In this document: piece after piece, positions 6,773-13,216 of the stretch
Position numbering within the stretch: position 1 is the first letter of the stretch
Layout: each line of letters starts with the position of its first letter
Origin: an uncultured bacterium
Lineage (GTDB): Bacteria; Patescibacteriota; Minisyncoccia; Moranbacterales; GWC2-37-73
Direction of reading: 5' to 3'
Assembly (NCBI GenBank): GCA_903824515.1
Contig: CAIJXA010000076.1
Location: 1 to 17,849 of the forward strand
DNA length: 17,849 nt
The notes under the pieces: model-generated
What the model was told of the DNA's origin: nothing
Seen by the model: the letters and a program-made list of their open reading frames with translations, nothing else
Database searches by the model: none
Program-made: the position numbers and the translations under genes

Positions 6773-6958
6773 TCACTTTATAAGAGTCGTTAGAAAGTCG
6801 TGCCTGATGAAATAACCTATTTTCTCGAATTTATTGACGGTAAAAGTAGCTTGATTTCTATCAAAAGCAGAAATTGCTAACAACATCTTACCGATAATTT
6901 CGTTGGAATGTTCAGCTCTTGGCACAACGATATATTTGTATTTATTCATTTTAACCAA
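6773..6958 (-). CDS. Hypothetical protein, 61 residues, TTG start
   Basis: No family is recognised. The protein is a mixed basic and hydrophobic sequence (NKYKYIVVPRAEHSNEIIG...) without a membrane helix, probably cytoplasmic. GGAGG lies 5 nt before TTG 6958 and 14 nt before the next in-frame ATG at 6949, so TTG is the likely start. That start lies inside the end of the upstream gene (overlap 6946-6958), which indicates translational coupling with the 105-residue membrane protein. A terminator lies at 6684-6709 and a small inverted-repeat element starts 8 bp past the stop. Small size keeps some doubt, but the ribosome site and overlap support it. Confidence 0.65.
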   Translation of the reverse strand: MVKMNKYKYIVVPRAEHSNEIIGKMLLAISAFDRNQATFTVNKFEKIGYFIRHDFLTTLIK

Positions 6959-7263
6959 AATTTCCTCCGTTTGTTTTGTTCATTCATTCTTGATTTTCTT
7001 AACTTCACACTTTCCAACAAGCAATTCAAAGCAAACAGCGCACACAAAAATCCCATAACAGCCAACCAGACAGAAAAGATAGCTATACCTAGAATACCTG
7101 TTGAAAAATCATCGGGAGCTTCTTTCAAAAAAATACCAACTTGCAAGAAATAAATTGTGATCAAAAAAAGCACACTGCTTGCGTCTAGAAAGCCTAGAGC
7201 CAGTTTCAGCAAATCCGCTGAACTCATTTTCTGCTTTTCACTTTCACCCGGTTCCTTTTTCAT
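6946..7263 (-). CDS. Small membrane protein, 105 residues
   Basis: An unrecognised protein with a charged N-terminus (MKKEPGESEKQK), two hydrophobic helices (about residues 19-45 and 57-85) and a strongly basic C-terminal tail (KLRKSRMNEQNKRRK). The positive tail and charged N-terminus suggest a helical hairpin with both ends in the cytoplasm. The ATG at 7263 follows GGGA closely. The 3' end overlaps the 61-residue gene by 13 bp and contains its ribosome site, so the two are an operon and may act together. The layout of two membrane helices resembles the 91-residue protein at 7395-7670, but no sequence relation is clear. Confidence 0.75.
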   Translation of the reverse strand: MKKEPGESEKQKMSSADLLKLALGFLDASSVLFLITIYFLQVGIFLKEAPDDFSTGILGIAIFSVWLAVMGFLCALFALNCLLESVKLRKSRMNEQNKRRKFWLK

Positions 7264-7309
7264 TATCCCAATTCCCTATTTTGAAAGTTTGTAATCAAAG
7301 CTACAACCG

Positions 7310-7345
7310 AACCAAGCAAATCAATTTGAGTTTTATTGCTTGGTT
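7310..7345 (+). terminator. Hairpin with T tail, possible terminator
   Basis: AACCAAGCAA (7310-7319) pairs perfectly with TTGCTTGGTT (7336-7345) around a 16-nt loop, followed by TTT on the plus strand. No plus-strand gene precedes it. It lies in the leader between the 91- and 105-residue minus-strand genes, where it could be an attenuator-like structure. Confidence 0.35.
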
Positions 7346-7394
7346 TTTCCTAAAGCTTCGAAATAGTTTCCTTCCTCAAACTTTAACCAATTTT

Positions 7395-7670
7395 TCAGGC
7401 ATGTTTTTGTTTTGTTAAGTTTGAAAATCTGAAAAATGCCACAAAAGAAACTACCGTAAGCAAGGCAGAAAAACAAATTCCGATTTGCAAAATCAGGGTG
7501 ACATTTGCCACCTGTGTTTCGAAATTGCAGCTAAAAAGTAGCCACGAAAAAAGTCCTGTCAATGCTGCCAAGATATACCCAACAAACAAACTACCAACCT
7601 TTTGAGACTGGAAAATGTCACTGCTCAAAGAAGCTTCTTTTACTCCAAAATTCACTGCAGTAATTGGCAT
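7395..7670 (-). CDS. Small membrane protein, 91 residues
   Basis: This family is not recognised. The N-terminus (MPITAVNFGVKEASLSSDIF) is polar, then come two membrane helices (about residues 25-45 and 55-80), ending in a short basic tail (SNLTKQKHA). ATG 7670 is preceded by GGAGG with a 5-nt spacer; a GTG at 7682 would place that site inside the gene. A strong promoter at 7719-7747 gives a leader of about 40 nt. No terminator is obvious before the next gene at 7263, so read-through into the downstream pair is possible. Confidence 0.75.
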   Translation of the reverse strand: MPITAVNFGVKEASLSSDIFQSQKVGSLFVGYILAALTGLFSWLLFSCNFETQVANVTLILQIGICFSALLTVVSFVAFFRFSNLTKQKHA

Positions 7671-7718
7671 CTTATCCTCCACTAGTTTAATAAATTTTCA
7701 AAATAACAACTTCAAATA

Positions 7719-7747
7719 ATGATAACTCAAAATAAGAAAAAAGTCAA
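7719..7747 (-). promoter_or_regulatory. Sigma70-like promoter for the 91-residue gene
   Basis: On the minus strand TTGACT (7742-7747) and TATCAT (7719-7724) are 17 nt apart, each one base from consensus. The predicted start lies near 7712. Confidence 0.65.
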
Positions 7748-7792
7748 TGGGTAAATCTTGGCTCGAAATTGTCATTTTATTGTTCAAAATAA

Positions 7793-7840
7793 GGCACTTA
7801 GGGACTAAGTCCCCACTTGGGGACTTAGTCCCTAAGTGCC
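7793..7840. repeat. 22-bp perfect hairpin with ACTT tetraloop
   Basis: Left arm 7793-7814 (GGCACTTAGGGACTAAGT then CCCC) pairs without error with right arm 7819-7840, leaving only ACTT as loop. Each arm contains its own smaller palindrome (GGGACTAAGTCCC and GGGACTTAGTCCC), so the element is nested. There is no T tail, so it is unlikely to be a terminator. It ends 11 bp before the stop of the M50-like gene on its downstream side. It may be a REP- or MITE-like unit. Confidence 0.85.
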
Positions 7841-7850
7841 ACAATAGAAA

Positions 7851-8339
7851 TCACAGCCAGCGAATTACCCACCAAAAAAGTGCTCCGGCAAAGAAATAAT
7901 TAAAATAAAAAATATTAAATTTGTTGACAACCCAAATGAGCGTCGCTACGGGCAAACCCAACAAGGCAAATGGGCTGCGAAAAAGATGTCGCCAGGTTTC
8001 ACTCATAAGCGCCTTAGCATCAGCCGTGCTTGGAAAACACTGACAAGCAACCGCCAAACCTAGCCAAGCAAAAACAAACCCCTTGATTTCATGGGCGTGC
8101 TGTTTGAAAAGCAAGAAAAACAAAATGGAAAAAAGCGTGCCCAAAATGAGTGGCCCCACCGAAATGAAAAAACTTTGCGAAAATTTTCGCGGACTTTCAT
8201 GCACCACAAAACCGGCCGGATTGCCAAAGCGAAAATAGCAAACTTCCAAAACTCGCACGCCCGCCCAATCGCAAAAAAATTTGTGACTGGCTTCATGCAT
8301 CACCACGCCTGGAAAAGTAATTAAAGATAAAATCCACAT
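7851..8339 (-). CDS. HExxH membrane metalloprotease-like protein (M50B-like)
   Basis: A 162-residue integral membrane protein carrying HEASH at residues 15-19 (the HExxH zinc motif) in its first hydrophobic stretch, followed by a FVVHESPRKF segment, SVGPLILGT (60-68, like the glycine-rich loop of M50B-like proteins) and PSTADAKAL (103-111), whose D107 could be the third zinc ligand. Membrane segments lie at about 58-80, 86-103, 124-140 and 143-160. Site-2-protease relatives cut substrates within the membrane; whether this one cleaves anything is unknown. ATG 8339 has no clear Shine-Dalgarno. Repeat copy 3 lies just upstream and the 22-bp hairpin just downstream. Confidence 0.75.
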   Translation of the reverse strand: MWILSLITFPGVVMHEASHKFFCDWAGVRVLEVCYFRFGNPAGFVVHESPRKFSQSFFISVGPLILGTLFSILFFLLFKQHAHEIKGFVFAWLGLAVACQCFPSTADAKALMSETWRHLFRSPFALLGLPVATLIWVVNKFNIFYFNYFFAGALFWWVIRWL

Positions 8340-8378
8340 AAAATTACCGATTTAAAAAAAATAAATCATGCCATTATC

Positions 8379-8625
8379 TGTCTTTGTGAGGATGTAATCA
8401 TCCGTGGCAATCCAGCATTACAAGGGTTAACTTTTCTTTTAATAGAAAAGTTACAAAAGAAATCCCGACACGTGCTTGTTGCTGGGGCAAAGACTTCGCT
8501 CTTCGCTAAAATTTACACTCCGTTCGGCCTGCTGACCTCACTGCGTTTCAAAATTTCTTAACGCTCATCACTTGTCTTTCGCCTACGCACTACGCAATGT
8601 GCGGAGGGGAGAATACAGGATGCAA
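8379..8625 (-). repeat. Dispersed composite repeat, copy 3 (inverted)
   Basis: On the minus strand it runs from GCATCCTGTATTCTCCCCTC through GCACATTGCGTAGTGCGTAGG, broken as GCACATTGCG / TAGTGCGTAGG, then GAGCGTTAAGAAATTTTGAA, GCGAAGAGCGAAGTC, TTTGCCCCAGCAACAAGC, hairpin module 2 (8429-8452, AACTTTTCT with AGAAAAGTT), and the right end GGATGATTACATCCTCAC. It lacks hairpin module 1. Its left end overlaps the 3' end of the GIY-YIG gene. Confidence 0.75.
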
Positions 8626-8898
8626 ATATTGCATAGAAGATTTTTGAATCAATTTCAACTTCTCGCCTCGCGACAGTTTCTTGATCCGACTTTCTTCTTT
8701 GGAAGCAATTGACCTGTCAGCAAAACTGCGGGCATAAACCAGCGCAACTGGCCTGCGACCACTAGTATACTTTGCGCCCAAGGGAGAACTGTTGTGCTCG
8801 GCCGTTCGCCTTTTCAAATCAGTCGTCACACCGCAGTACAAAGTCCCATCATTGCACTGCAAAATATAAACTTGCCAAGACTGTTTTTTCTTTTTCAT
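8590..8898 (-). CDS. GIY-YIG nuclease-superfamily protein (YhbQ/UPF0213-like)
   Basis: A 102-residue single-domain GIY-YIG protein. The GIY element is VYI (10-12), YIG is YCG (21-23), basic residues KRR follow at 29-31, and the metal-binding glutamate is in SKEES (66-70). Stand-alone members of this family are small DNA-binding or nuclease proteins of poorly known role, possibly in DNA repair. The conserved domain ends near KLKLIQ (80-85). The last 10-12 residues (HPVFSPPHIA) are encoded by repeat copy 3, and the TAG stop lies in its conserved ATTGCGYAGTGCG block. The ATG at 8898 has no clear Shine-Dalgarno. Two hairpins separate it from the gene upstream. Confidence 0.9.
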   Translation of the reverse strand: MKKKKQSWQVYILQCNDGTLYCGVTTDLKRRTAEHNSSPLGAKYTSGRRPVALVYARSFADRSIASKEESRIKKLSRGEKLKLIQKSSMQYLHPVFSPPHIA

Positions 8899-8932
8899 TA
8901 CATAATACTAGCATATTTTTGCAATAAAAAAA

Positions 8933-8954
8933 GCCTCGCATTTGATTGCAAGGC
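8933..8954 (-). terminator. Hairpin with T tail, minus strand
   Basis: GCCTCGCA (8933-8940) pairs with TGCAAGGC (8947-8954) with one C-A mismatch. On the minus strand it is followed by TTTTTTT. It is the second of two tandem hairpins after the gene at 9012 and lies just upstream of the GIY-YIG gene. Confidence 0.6.
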
Positions 8955-8967
8955 GCCCTGAAAATTC

Positions 8968-9007
8968 AAAAGCCCTGGATTAATCATAATAGATTAACCA
9001 GGGCTTT
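8968..9007 (-). terminator. Intrinsic terminator after the 85-residue gene
   Basis: AAAGCCCTGG (8969-8978) pairs with CCAGGGCTTT (8998-9007), extended inward by TTAATC/GATTAA across a one-base bulge. The minus strand ends in TTTT. It begins 5 bp past the stop at 9012. Confidence 0.8.
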
Positions 9008-9011
9008 GCAA

Positions 9012-9269
9012 CTAGTGCTGAAACCATGGAAGATAAGTTGCAGCATACACTATACCACAAAGAGCAAGTGCTCCCATGGTATTTTTTGTGATGACTGCTT
9101 CTTTCGAAAAAATCATCACATATGAATTCAGGACGACAACCACGAGCGTGGCGACCCGGAAATCCACATGGAATTTTCCGAATTCTTTTCCGCCGATGAA
9201 TATCAGAGCGGAGAAAATTAACACAATTGCCGCAAAATTTGCGACAATTGCGAATTTATTTTTTTTCAT
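9012..9269 (-). CDS. Small membrane protein, 85 residues, three helices
   Basis: This family is not recognised. From ATG 9269 the protein has three hydrophobic helices at about residues 8-26, 36-52 and 60-78, short loops (GGKEFGKFHVDFR, FSKEAVITKNT) and ends LPWFQH. The frame stays open to 9383, but the promoter at 9336-9364 predicts a start near 9329, inside that extension, so ATG 9269 is preferred with a leader of about 60 nt. No clear Shine-Dalgarno is seen. Promoter and terminator on either side make it a single-gene unit. It is another of the small integral membrane proteins that cluster in this part of the window. Confidence 0.75.
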   Translation of the reverse strand: MKKNKFAIVANFAAIVLIFSALIFIGGKEFGKFHVDFRVATLVVVVLNSYVMIFSKEAVITKNTMGALALCGIVYAATYLPWFQH

Positions 9270-9335
9270 TTCAATAATTTTTTTGTTGAAAAAAATAAAA
9301 TTTGTTAAATTGCTGTTATTATTCACTAACTTTAT

Positions 9336-9364
9336 ACTATACACCCAAATTGATAAAATGTCAA
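9336..9364 (-). promoter_or_regulatory. Near-consensus sigma70 promoter, 85-residue gene
   Basis: On the minus strand a perfect TTGACA (9359-9364) and TATAGT (9336-9341) are exactly 17 nt apart. This is one of the two strongest promoters in the window. Confidence 0.75.
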
Positions 9365-9382
9365 TAGTTTGCCAGCCTGCCA

Positions 9383-9405
9383 TAAAAAAAGGCTAAGAAA
9401 AGCCT
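9383..9405 (-). terminator. Intrinsic terminator of the exporter operon
   Basis: AGGCT (9390-9394) pairs with AGCCT (9401-9405); on the minus strand the stem is followed by TTTTTTT. It lies about 70 bp past the stop of the ABC gene at 9473. The stem is short, but the T run is long. Confidence 0.55.
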
Positions 9406-9472
9406 CAAAAAGACAAGAAAAATGCGAGCAATTTTGTTGGCAAAGGTAATACGTCAATATCTGTAAAATTTT

Positions 9473-11248
9473 TTAGCTCTGCCTTTTGCCGTGCAGCAAC
9501 ATGTCCAGCGCCTGCTCCATTGAGCCAGCATTTGTGACTTGTCCGCCATTGACAAAGAAAATTTCATCGGCATTTTCAATTGTGTTGAGCCTGTGCGCAA
9601 TAATAATCTTGGTCGTTTTGGCGGGCAAGTTTTTCAAAATTTCTTCCAGCAATTTTTCGGTCACAGTGTCAATGTTGGCCGTGGCTTCATCCAAAATCAA
9701 AACGTCCGGACTGCGCAAGGCCGCTCGAATGAAAGCAATTAATTGTTTTTGACCCAAGCTGATTGCATCTCCCCCGACTGCAATATGCGTGTCAAGACCA
9801 TCAGGAAAACGCTCCAACAATTTTGTCAGCTGCATTTTTTCCAAAGCTTGCCTAAATTGCTCATCACTAAACTCGCCATACTCACCATTGCCATACAAAA
9901 TATTTTCGCGCACCGTACCAGTGAAAAGAAAAGGTTCTTGCAAAATGAAACCAATTTTCTTGACTCGCTCGCTTGGATCCCAACAGCGAATGTCCTTGCC
10001 TTCGAGCAAGACGGTGCCACTGCTGGGATCATAGAGCCGCGCCATCAAAGAGGCAGTAGTGGTCTTGCCGCCACCGGTTGGACCCACTAGCGCGTAGGTT
10101 TTGCCTGAATCAAGTTTGAAATTAACATCTTTCAAAACATCCTTGCCTTCTACGTATTGAAAAAAAACATTTTTAAATTCCAAAACACTTTCCGCTTCAG
10201 TCAACGGACAGTCAGTTTCCTGTGGCTTCGGCGCAAGGTCAGATTCAAGTGCCAGCACTTGCGAAATGCGGTCCAAACCGGCCAAGGCAAGTTGCAGCGA
10301 CGGCCACACGGAAGCCAATTGCCTGAGCGGATTGTAAAAACTATTCACATAAAGCAAAAATCCAACCAACAGTCCGATTGTGAAACGTCCCTGAGAAATC
10401 AGCAAAATTCCAATCGCCAAAACAACCAGTTGTGCCAGTGATGAAGCCAAACCATAAATCGGATTAAAAACATTGCTGGCAATTCCGGCCGAAACAGAAG
10501 CAGAATAATTTAACTGATTGGCTTGTCTGAATTTTTCTCTGAAATATCCGAGTCGATTGAAAACCACAATCACCTTGAAATTGTTGATGCTTTCTTGAAT
10601 TTCGCCGCTCATGCTTCCCAGGGTCTGCAAACTTTTCAAACTGGTGCGTTTAACCCAAGGCGAAAGCAGTTGTGTGGCAACCAAAGCCAAAACTGCTGGA
10701 ACCAGTGCAATCAGGCCTAATTGCAAGTTAATCGCCAACAAAAAAATTCCGGTGCCCAAAATAAGCACGATATTTCCAATGAACTGCATCAGCGCTTGCG
10801 CAAAAAATTGATTGAGTTTTTCAGTGTCATTGTTGATGCGCGAAATTAAATCGCCCGCTTTGTTTTGATTGAAAAAAGCCACTGGAAGTTCTTGAAGTTT
10901 GTTGAAAACTTTGCCCCGCAAATTGAAAAGTAAACGCCTGCCAACTCCGCCCAGAGTTTTGACTTGCAAATAAGTTGAAACAAGCCCCACCAAAAAAACC
11001 ACCAAAAGAATTTCAGAAAAAGTCATCACTCCTTGAAAATTTTTGCTGACAATATACACATCAATGATTCGTGCAATGATGATTGGCACCACCAAAGTCA
11101 CGGCGCTGCTGACCAAAATTGCCACAATGGCAATTGTCACGGCGCGCTTTTCCTCCACCATCAAAGGCACGAGTCTTTTCCAAGCCGTAAAAAGTACGCC
11201 CTTTTCTTTTTCTTTTTCGAAATCTGTTTTAGTGAGAGAATAATTCAT
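9473..11248 (-). CDS. Half ABC exporter with canonical ATPase site
   Basis: A 591-residue type IV (MsbA/LmrA-like) exporter half: six membrane helices within about residues 33-320, then the nucleotide-binding domain (about 355-585). Walker A is GPTGGGKT (389-396), Q-loop Q437, Walker B VLILDE (516-521) with catalytic E521, and the switch histidine H552 (IIAHRL). The signature motif is ISLGQ (496-500) rather than LSGGQ. The upstream partner has the opposite set of defects, so together they fit a heterodimeric exporter such as TM287/288, with this subunit supplying the active Walker A/B/H. Substrate unknown (lipid, drug or peptide). Third gene of the probable operon; a 113-bp inverted-repeat element lies in the gap to its partner. 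Confidence 0.93.
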   Translation of the reverse strand: MNYSLTKTDFEKEKEKGVLFTAWKRLVPLMVEEKRAVTIAIVAILVSSAVTLVVPIIIARIIDVYIVSKNFQGVMTFSEILLVVFLVGLVSTYLQVKTLGGVGRRLLFNLRGKVFNKLQELPVAFFNQNKAGDLISRINNDTEKLNQFFAQALMQFIGNIVLILGTGIFLLAINLQLGLIALVPAVLALVATQLLSPWVKRTSLKSLQTLGSMSGEIQESINNFKVIVVFNRLGYFREKFRQANQLNYSASVSAGIASNVFNPIYGLASSLAQLVVLAIGILLISQGRFTIGLLVGFLLYVNSFYNPLRQLASVWPSLQLALAGLDRISQVLALESDLAPKPQETDCPLTEAESVLEFKNVFFQYVEGKDVLKDVNFKLDSGKTYALVGPTGGGKTTTASLMARLYDPSSGTVLLEGKDIRCWDPSERVKKIGFILQEPFLFTGTVRENILYGNGEYGEFSDEQFRQALEKMQLTKLLERFPDGLDTHIAVGGDAISLGQKQLIAFIRAALRSPDVLILDEATANIDTVTEKLLEEILKNLPAKTTKIIIAHRLNTIENADEIFFVNGGQVTNAGSMEQALDMLLHGKRQS

Positions 11249-11293
11249 TAATTTAAAATTAAACCTTAAAAATTACAATTATTTAAAAGCAAA

Positions 11294-11406
11294 ATTTTTG
11301 TGAGCTTGTTTGTTTTCTAGGTCAGTTGAGCGACAGTGATTCAGAGTTCTTAGCCATAGTCTTGGGCTAAATGCGTGCTCCAAAAAGCAATTAGGCTCAC
11401 AAAAAT
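11294..11406. mobile_element. 113-bp element with TTTTTGTGAGC terminal inverted repeats
   Basis: ATTTTTGTGAGC (11294-11305) and GCTCACAAAAAT (11395-11406) are a perfect 12-bp terminal inverted repeat. The interior has a small hairpin (TTAGCC 11350-11355 with GGCTAA 11365-11370) and no frame. Both ends, extending inward to TGTTT and CAATTAG, match the 38-bp element at 6728-6765, which looks like an internally deleted form. It fits a MITE-like non-autonomous unit, although no target-site duplication or transposase is evident. It fills most of the gap between the two exporter genes. Confidence 0.6.
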
Positions 11407-11422
11407 ACAATTTGTATATTAT

Positions 11423-13168
11423 TTATATTTGATTGGTGCTGCGCTGCGATTGATAAATCTGCACATATTCCGGACAGGTGCTTATTAACTGATCGTGCGT
11501 GCCTTTGGCAAGCAATTCCCCCTCCATCAAAAGAATAATTTGATCATAGTGCTCGATGGCAGAAATTTTTTGCGTAACTGAAATGAGGGTGAGCTTGGGG
11601 TAATTTTTGGTAATGTTGCTCAAAATTTTTCCTTCTGTATTGGTGTCAACGCGCGCTGTAAAATCATCCAAAAGCAAAACTTTTGGATCAAGCGCCAAGG
11701 CTCGAGCCAGCATGATGCGCTGCTTTTGTCCGCCAGAAAGACTAGTACCCCGCTCAGAAACAATCGTGCCGAGCTTTTCAGGAAGTTGCTCAACAAAATC
11801 TTGCAGTTCAGCAGTGACAATTGCTTTTTCAAGATTTTCGTCCTTGACCGTGTTGCTAAACGCAATGTTTTCTCGCAAGCTAAGATTGAACAGTGCGCTG
11901 TCTTGAAAAACAAAGCCCACCTGACTATGCAAACTTTCTTTGTCATATTCATTCAATTTTTTTCCATCGAAAAATATTTCGCCAACGCTTGCTGGCAAAA
12001 TTCCCGTGAGTAAATATAGCAGCTGCGTTTTGCCAGCGGCAGTTGGACCAATGATGGCAGTTTTGCTACCAGCTTTCAGCGAAAAAGAAATATCTTTGAG
12101 CACAGCTTTTTCGCCAAAATTCAGCGAGACATTTTTCACTTCAATATCTCCGCGCAACTTGGCTTTGAGTCCCCCGGTTTTTTTCTCAATTGGCGCACCA
12201 AGCACCAACAAAATGCGGCCGTAGGAAGCTTGAGCCTGAGCAATCACATTACTCATGAAACCAATAATCATGATTGGAAAAATCAAAATAGCCAGATAGC
12301 TGTTAAACGCTGTGAAATTTCCCAACGACATTGCGCCAACAATCACAAAGTGTCCACCCATAAGTACGATAGCGAGCGTGGCCAAGTTGGTCAAAAAAGT
12401 GATGATTGGCACCAAACTTGCGAACAAGCCCAAAATTTTCAAACTCACTCTTTTCGCCTGGGTGTTGGCCGCCAAAAATTTTTCATATTCTTGGTTTTGC
12501 GAAGCAAGCAAGCGAATGAGCGCCGCCCCCAAAATGCTTTCACTGATAACCTTGTTAAGCCAGTCAATCGCTTCTTGAGATTTGATGAACAATTTTCGAA
12601 CTCTGCTTAGCACGAAAAAAATAGTTGCACCAAGAAAGGGCATAATTGCGAGCACCACCAGCCCAAGTTTCCAATCCATCAGCAAAAGTAGCACCGCCAC
12701 TGCTCCAATCAAGAATGCCGACGCGACCAAGGAAGAAATTGCCAACGACACAAAGGTTTTCACTGCATCAACGTCCGCAGTCAAGTTGGTCAAAAGTTTG
12801 GCCGGGGTGACACTTTCGATATATGAAAAAGGTTGCACGGAAATTTTGGCCATAATGTCGCTGCGCATATCTCGGGCAACTCGCTCTGAAGCCAGCACTT
12901 GGGCAATGTTTTGCAAATAGGTGAAAACAAAAATTCCCACCGACACTGCCAAAAACTCAACGATGATTTTCTCCAGAGAAAAACTGCCTGCCGCATATGT
13001 GTCGATGGCCCCGGCAATGATTCTTGGAACTGCCACGCTCAGCGCATTGGCAACAATGGTAAGCACGATTAATAAGGTAATGATGCCCCAATATCTTTGC
13101 ATTAAGCCAAAAAGACTCGGCGAAGTCGAGCTTTTTTGTTTGCTAACATTTTTTTGTTTTTTCGCCAT
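11423..13168 (-). CDS. Half ABC exporter with degenerate ATPase site
   Basis: A 581-residue ABC exporter half, with six membrane helices in about residues 25-315 and a nucleotide-binding domain in about 340-575. Walker A GPTAAGKT (374-381) and signature LSGGQ (477-481) are normal. The catalytic glutamate after Walker B is aspartate (VLLLDD, D502), and the switch histidine is glutamine (TQKI, Q533). This is the known pattern of the degenerate subunit in heterodimeric exporters, where its intact LSGGQ completes the active site of the partner. ATG 13168 is preferred over in-frame GTG 13180; neither has a clear Shine-Dalgarno. Its start lies under 50 bp from the stop of the glycosidase-like gene, and its partner follows after the MITE-like element. 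Confidence 0.92.
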   Translation of the reverse strand: MAKKQKNVSKQKSSTSPSLFGLMQRYWGIITLLIVLTIVANALSVAVPRIIAGAIDTYAAGSFSLEKIIVEFLAVSVGIFVFTYLQNIAQVLASERVARDMRSDIMAKISVQPFSYIESVTPAKLLTNLTADVDAVKTFVSLAISSLVASAFLIGAVAVLLLLMDWKLGLVVLAIMPFLGATIFFVLSRVRKLFIKSQEAIDWLNKVISESILGAALIRLLASQNQEYEKFLAANTQAKRVSLKILGLFASLVPIITFLTNLATLAIVLMGGHFVIVGAMSLGNFTAFNSYLAILIFPIMIIGFMSNVIAQAQASYGRILLVLGAPIEKKTGGLKAKLRGDIEVKNVSLNFGEKAVLKDISFSLKAGSKTAIIGPTAAGKTQLLYLLTGILPASVGEIFFDGKKLNEYDKESLHSQVGFVFQDSALFNLSLRENIAFSNTVKDENLEKAIVTAELQDFVEQLPEKLGTIVSERGTSLSGGQKQRIMLARALALDPKVLLLDDFTARVDTNTEGKILSNITKNYPKLTLISVTQKISAIEHYDQIILLMEGELLAKGTHDQLISTCPEYVQIYQSQRSTNQI

Positions 13169-13216
13169 AATAATTTTCACTAAATAATTTCAATTTTTTT
13201 CAAAACTGGCAAAACA

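Noticed and set aside
9270..9383. N-terminal extension of the 85-residue membrane protein
   Set aside because: The near-consensus promoter at 9336-9364 predicts transcription starting inside this extension, so the upstream start would not be in the mRNA.
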